DNA from: Paludibacteraceae bacterium
Lineage (GTDB): Bacteria > Bacteroidota > Bacteroidia > Bacteroidales > Paludibacteraceae
Assembly (NCBI GenBank): GCA_024400125.1
Contig: JAKSNG010000017.1
Coordinates: 1-45,862, forward strand
Length of the DNA: 45,862 nucleotides
Reading direction: 5' to 3'
Position numbers and translations under genes: made by a program. The notes under the pieces were generated by a model. It did no database searches and had not been told where the DNA came from. It worked only from the letters and a program-made list of their open reading frames with translations. Shown one piece after another: positions 44,701 through 45,862 of this stretch. Position 1 is the first letter of the stretch, and each line of letters begins with the position of its first letter.

Positions 44701-45733
44701 AGAACGAGGTTGGCTGGTTGAAGTGGGGTGCTGGTGTTGTGGCTACGCTTGAGGAGAGACTGCGTTCCGTACCGATGTTAGTGCCACTGCGCCAATGATT
44801 GCGATTGAATGAATATCTTCTGCGTGTTTGAGCCGAGATGGAATATTTGCTCTCTTTGAGATATTCCATATCGACAGAATTATGTACAAAAGTGTTCCAT
44901 TTCACGTCTTCATCCATATTGGCTTTCCAGCCATCTTCTTCCACATTGGCGCCGTTGATGTTGTACCATACTTTTGTCTCATTAGAGCCCTTGACATGCC
45001 CTGTCAGCGTGGTCATGTTATTTTCTTCTTTCCATCGCACATTGGATAGTGTTGGTGCATCGGGGGCATTCAGCATCTGACGGTCATACGTATCTAAGTT
45101 GTTACTTTGGATAGATTGTTCTTTCCACGAAGTACCATTCCATGAACCATAGAGTTGGATGGCTAATTGTCCACCAGCATCTAACATGAATTGGCGTACT
45201 TTATCACTATATTCCGTCACGAAATAGCAGAACATGGAGTTGTCTTCGTGTCCTGCTGCACCACGTTTTTGTAGGAAAGTAGTAGTACAGCCGTTGTGGT
45301 TGGTGATGGATTTGCATGTTCCTTCATCGTAATAACCGAACTTGTTGTAGAACGAGGCATCATCGGATGTATAAACCGTCTCTTTCATGTCGAGGTAACA
45401 TAGTTCGATTCCGGTGTTGCTGCGTGTGTTTATCAAATAGATATGCAACCAATCAAAACGGTAGTCGTTTTTGCTATCGTTTTTGTCGTTCCAGGTCATG
45501 ATAGACCAAGAAATCATATTTGGGCAATCGACAAGTTTGGTTCCTGTACCAGGTGAACCATTGTTGTAAGCAGGTTCGTTGTCAAACTGCCACATCTTAT
45601 CGACCTTAAAGGCGTTACACCACTTGGCATACTTTTCGTTAGGTGTCCAGTAGTGGTCACTACTACCTCCCGCCCATGCGAAATTACTTACCAAAGACAG
45701 CAATGCTATCCATAAAAAAACTCTTTTTTTCAT
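35741..45733 (-). CDS. Giant secreted LamG/FN3-type surface protein (3330 residues) with shared C-terminal tail
   Basis: The signal peptide is at about 1-21 (MKKRVFLWIALLSLVSNFAWA). FN3-like sandwiches fill about 220-640. Concanavalin/LamG-type modules lie near 650-870, 884-1080 (GSIALWVKPESL), 2328-2480 (FSIQAWVRWMGGEGSL) and 2534-2660 (YCLQFWFRTSEPGQLF). A carboxypeptidase-regulatory-like module is at about 1160-1225 (VSGTIYYENTDYPVAGCNFYV). Near the end, VKGWNWTSFNVKP (about 3014) and WNWIGYVP (about 3100) are paired Bacteroidales surface motifs. The last 25 residues carry the shared tail (NDHVYIIKNGVRYDILGTAVE-like). It is likely an exported adhesin, glycan-binding or structural protein. 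It is the first gene of its cluster and has its own promoter. Confidence 0.9.
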   Translation of the reverse strand: MKKRVFLWIALLSLVSNFAWAGGSSDHYWTPNEKYAKWCNAFKVDKMWQFDNEPAYNNGSPGTGTKLVDCPNMISWSIMTWNDKNDSKNDYRFDWLHIYLINTRSNTGIELCYLDMKETVYTSDDASFYNKFGYYDEGTCKSITNHNGCTTTFLQKRGAAGHEDNSMFCYFVTEYSDKVRQFMLDAGGQLAIQLYGSWNGTSWKEQSIQSNNLDTYDRQMLNAPDAPTLSNVRWKEENNMTTLTGHVKGSNETKVWYNINGANVEEDGWKANMDEDVKWNTFVHNSVDMEYLKESKYSISAQTRRRYSFNRNHWRSGTNIGTERSLSSSVATTPAPHFNQPTSFSVLDNGSDVLKVQWTMDAQPASETVTDMSGFIVERSTDKLFRENVSKLTKGYNRNDTEFSIEDTFTERNEGTKTFYYRLRRANAGLDVVRSAFAEINTNYVGIQKMSAENDGSNTYVTWQLDDKGLWNKKTMQLQFDYTGGKPVALSKDITSQKVTLSTCTPTDFTLRVMENGIAVNSHTIKGHILPDETPSVIEKYSVSKGFYNDQVVISWSIRENAANFTMYEVLCRPMDGDTWISLGTQDHKKGIYNYSYTDKTCVPGVYYIYRVEGRTECGGDTRVAATKESVGFAQPYGIVSGQVAFEGNQAVEGVRIQAEGESTRKSSSLFFTTDTTVQQEETGQYKQVNREIQNPLLGKTEGTIEFTFKAKGNYVELLYLYGSGLDIDYYAPELRVRSYGNSSSNYLDNGSVNLDMTKPHYFTHTWKEEGDKISIAFYFDGQKAADYQFTKKDQPPFSRLTSFCAGFYSSNTSNYTAQDVDDVCILDKYLDDATILAHYQNHPKETDAGVVYYDKKTPIMEDRSRIIPSQVTIEKEKADKMLNEDHGSIALWVKPESLTQKQQILYRKDALDLSITEEGKLIFAIKNPKSGVENSLTYNLLDKDSPWDNIHFNNVAVTYQRINNVLTMILVINGRPVVTKTVENIANAVCSAQNDYPLYIGWNGDSTLVNGIAYRGHIDEISFWDIARDTLTITNTYSGYLNGNEVGLTGYYRCDDQVTGELYDLSKTAASFNERHATMAGVRVDVNNVPTADQLGLCTYTDSLGNYLLNAVPYNADGAQYRIIPTLGIHQFAPTNRPLFFDANTSTHNSVDFTDKSSFNVSGTIYYENTDYPVAGCNFYVDGTICAKQGKPIESNEKGQYTISVPIGMHSIEVRKDGHTFAANGRFPMDPENVGTTFDFQTEKVGVDFVDVTKVLLTGRVAGGVNEQNRAHGFQLGSNNIGRARVAISPVTKSVYNLNLSDTTRVWGIPDSVPVHSRTTTRPMEKNYAMYILIETDTATGEFTAQLPPIDMTVDSVTLPGNPNIMFNTAAIKKLELSKCTQTSLKTDSAKIDDKMRMFRYTAALDIIYRVKPTLEVLDSDRDDGLFGISQYLIEDNVHDTSYIVPITGVNAEKKPVYNYKVPFFLQDNNYKMTLRCYERYINQDDTANIRVEDVPVSKSKVTITNQLGNQQIFDRDTFIVDASSGDTIRYEAGNVMTPTGSIILDSLGRGVYQFKAGNPLTIESGDTATWYQLGVGVNYTNTEQTETYDWEMNGNAKGIVLGQVSIGGTNFVTEGPSELLYVLRDPPGSGSSSTWHKGTSITTTKTTNYSIRTYGGGNVTAHIGPEITNASGAIAFYVITDIKSKDAISTTQEGGDRPHHENSTTVVITAATDISTSTDSWYVGSMGDIFVGYSTNLNFGTVKDLGFRRDTDGTYFLNVERMTSVGKRYATQFAFTQREIIETEIPNYIRNRNGLLTTLSDAEYRNDSINNLNNSDEYRYITRLKKDNQHFGEEGTYYAIAPKAASAQNMVRFYNNQIAIWKETLAKNEQAKVDAIYNNAAKQHQNFSVDGGTIFKRSAIHQRTDAYSEGEQHYYDATYHNEFGLSVCGVGVTSWQELKREREWGEDSTKATITDIEVEYTIAQHPYEKISFDVYEGVDAYSPIYAVAAGQTYCPIQKEELTQYYEPGQYSLSTETQAMEVPAIRERDGKTEVNEIPVGGRAEFHLTLNNESDVSGWTTMRLRLMEDGAADGAVLTVDGMPLTGEGRPMRLTAGQQIDKTLFLSQGSLDKLSYKNIGVILSSDCMESTGDTLFLSASFVAACPACTLHVDRTVTNSTQGTEIRCTVSGYDRNLTTFKGIRLEYKKPSDVNWQQIVEVAKADLAGTYSTVWDMHDLTDGEYQLRAVSMCDFGNQPTDNEGEPILITKDVSLPTSLGLPSPINGIYTSDNEVYVNFNEPIQTGLLKTTNVEVTGVLNARVVQHDVAYYIRPHSDSYAATDAVYDLSEKDFSIQAWVRWMGGEGSLISHGHGINIGINATGHLTFGYDNKGNSDGFTANQPLPKDQWTYIAITMQRMEEDSAHQSLKAYMAYGDQSAQLLEAKLASYARSEAISLGDTATDDDLHVAIHDLQLWNTAMSWASIRANMYETKELYRDELYGYWLMNEGEGIVLKDKMRSRHMTAHYANWYNTYRHQALHLGKDTIASMYIADRQITEEDDYCLQFWFRTSEPGQLFAQTAGDSLTISINTSLVIGQSIFGVTSIPLYQNYCDGQWHHFAIITHRNSENQLLLDGVIKGSSAEPPVRKITGSEMLFGDTTTSIDIDEISLMKASISAKWIAENYKAQVSTREAGLMSYFTMDNNLKDIAEDTLYSHRDLIVRTHGQAAEPIYVADAPTIRQSKHEETVAHTFTASEEKLVINIKEAAARIEGCTLNFKVTNIVDKNGNYSDPILWSAYVKRNNLNWYAPRLYLEKEILKTCTTYVMILNNSGQSQSWEITNIPDYITLEKTSGTLAPMSWIDMELIVDASLGIGSYDPVIYLVGNEGIYEPCEVNIRVTGDRPDWTLNPAEYENSMNLIAAIHNDPRVVIDTADIVAAFIDGKVAGIASPIMLPGRTEPMILMDIYANEARGKEVTFRYWDASSGTIYTDIFTTDANDIALTITFEVGRLYGTLQNPVRLALGYMVEQAIHLVKGWNWTSFNVKPNDPAVNEALAPLLPYIQQIKTQTTFAELDSIRNILVGNMTLIDVYKAYKTYSFGEVTKTLIGAQVNPSAVPMRIAPMWNWIGYVPSITLSVNMALSNMNPQMGDIIKARSGFAVWEGTRWIGSLEAMAPGQGYLYYSNSKDTVTFYYPNYFASTAAAPARVKEAEHYSPIPAQTYPGNMTITAIVKDGEQLITDAEVAVFVNDECRAAALPIGDRWFITVPGDEQVTMQFRVWYNEQEYIVERTATFVEDSALGNYNNPYIIQIGEETDIHHVDAESEDNSVIKVIENDHVYIIKNGVRYDILGTAVE

Positions 45734-45798
45734 AGTTGTATAGGTTTTAATATCGTGTTCAAAAGTATGTTCAGTTGTTAGTAATCAATTTTGCGCGG

Positions 45799-45830
45799 CA
45801 AAATTACTACAAATTTTTGGAATGTGCAAA
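45799..45830 (-). promoter_or_regulatory. Promoter of the giant surface-protein cluster
   Basis: Reading leftward, TTTG (45830-45827), 20 bases, TAATTTTG (45806-45799), then CCGCGC. The start codon is 66 bases past the -7 box, giving a roughly 60-nt leader. A second TACTTTTG (45767-45760) lacks a well-spaced TTTG. Confidence 0.75.
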
Positions 45831-45862
45831 CTTTTTCGCAAAAATATGCAAAAAAGATAGAT

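Noticed and set aside
45760..45767. Second -7-like box TACTTTTG upstream of the giant gene
   Set aside because: No TTTG at 19-21 bases; only a weak ATTG-type match at 18. The promoter at 45799-45830 fits better.
1..45862. CRISPR array, insertion sequence, prophage or integrase attachment site
   Set aside because: No regularly spaced repeats of CRISPR type, no transposase, integrase or phage gene, and no target duplication at the tRNA edge that can be seen in the window.

Overview
This window looks like chromosome from a member of the Bacteroidales (Bacteroidota). The evidence is the gene content (DUF5686, DUF5683 and DUF4294 proteins, a GldG-like protein, a SurA-like chaperone with two parvulin domains, LamG giants, paired ExbD proteins) and seven promoters of the Bacteroidota type, TTTG-N20-TAnnTTTG. 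I see no phage, plasmid, insertion sequence or CRISPR array. Most of the window is conserved housekeeping and cell-envelope DNA. The less ordinary part is the right-hand third (about 26.6-45.9 kb), which holds secreted proteins, short repeats and a large structured RNA.

Layout on the left: the 3' part of a tRNA-Ser(GGA) is followed by a proton-motive-force operon (exbB, a four-helix membrane protein, two exbD; 102-2513). A bidirectional terminator separates it from a leftward NtrC-type response regulator that has no DNA-binding domain. A divergent promoter built on one 16-bp palindrome fires left into the regulator and right into an operon of a secreted protein, recF and a GHL10-type glycosidase (3836-7379).

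A very long, tightly coupled operon follows (7470-18777): thiL, kdsC-like phosphatase, SurA-like PPIase, GldG-like protein, LysM/periplasmic-binding protein, beta-barrel protein, GT9 glycosyltransferase, parA, parB, DUF5683 protein and a LysM lytic transglycosylase. Most junctions are 1-4 nt overlaps. It mixes thiamine synthesis, LPS precursor synthesis, outer-membrane biogenesis, chromosome segregation and peptidoglycan turnover. Convergent to it, leaving one base between stops, is a leftward cstA-dnaE pair. Divergent from cstA is proS followed by a DUF4294 gene.

Layout on the right: a leftward envelope operon (32769 down to 27197) encodes a small secreted protein, a GT4 glycosyltransferase, a small four-helix transporter, a DUF5686 outer-membrane protein and a second barrel protein. 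It is preceded by a ~325-nt structured RNA (33125-32801) that has its own promoter and a strong intrinsic terminator, with an upstream segment complementary to the terminator's 5' arm. This looks like an RNA switch or an unrecognised ncRNA and is the best candidate for something undescribed. Further right, another leftward cluster runs from a 3330-aa LamG-rich surface protein through a 419-aa secreted protein and a 36-codon small ORF to a DUF4105 membrane protein. Three secreted proteins in the window share the same short C-terminal tail (NG-x-hydrophobic-x-I ... G-x-x-Y-N/D-V/I-M/L-G ... E at the very end), probably a sorting or anchoring signal.
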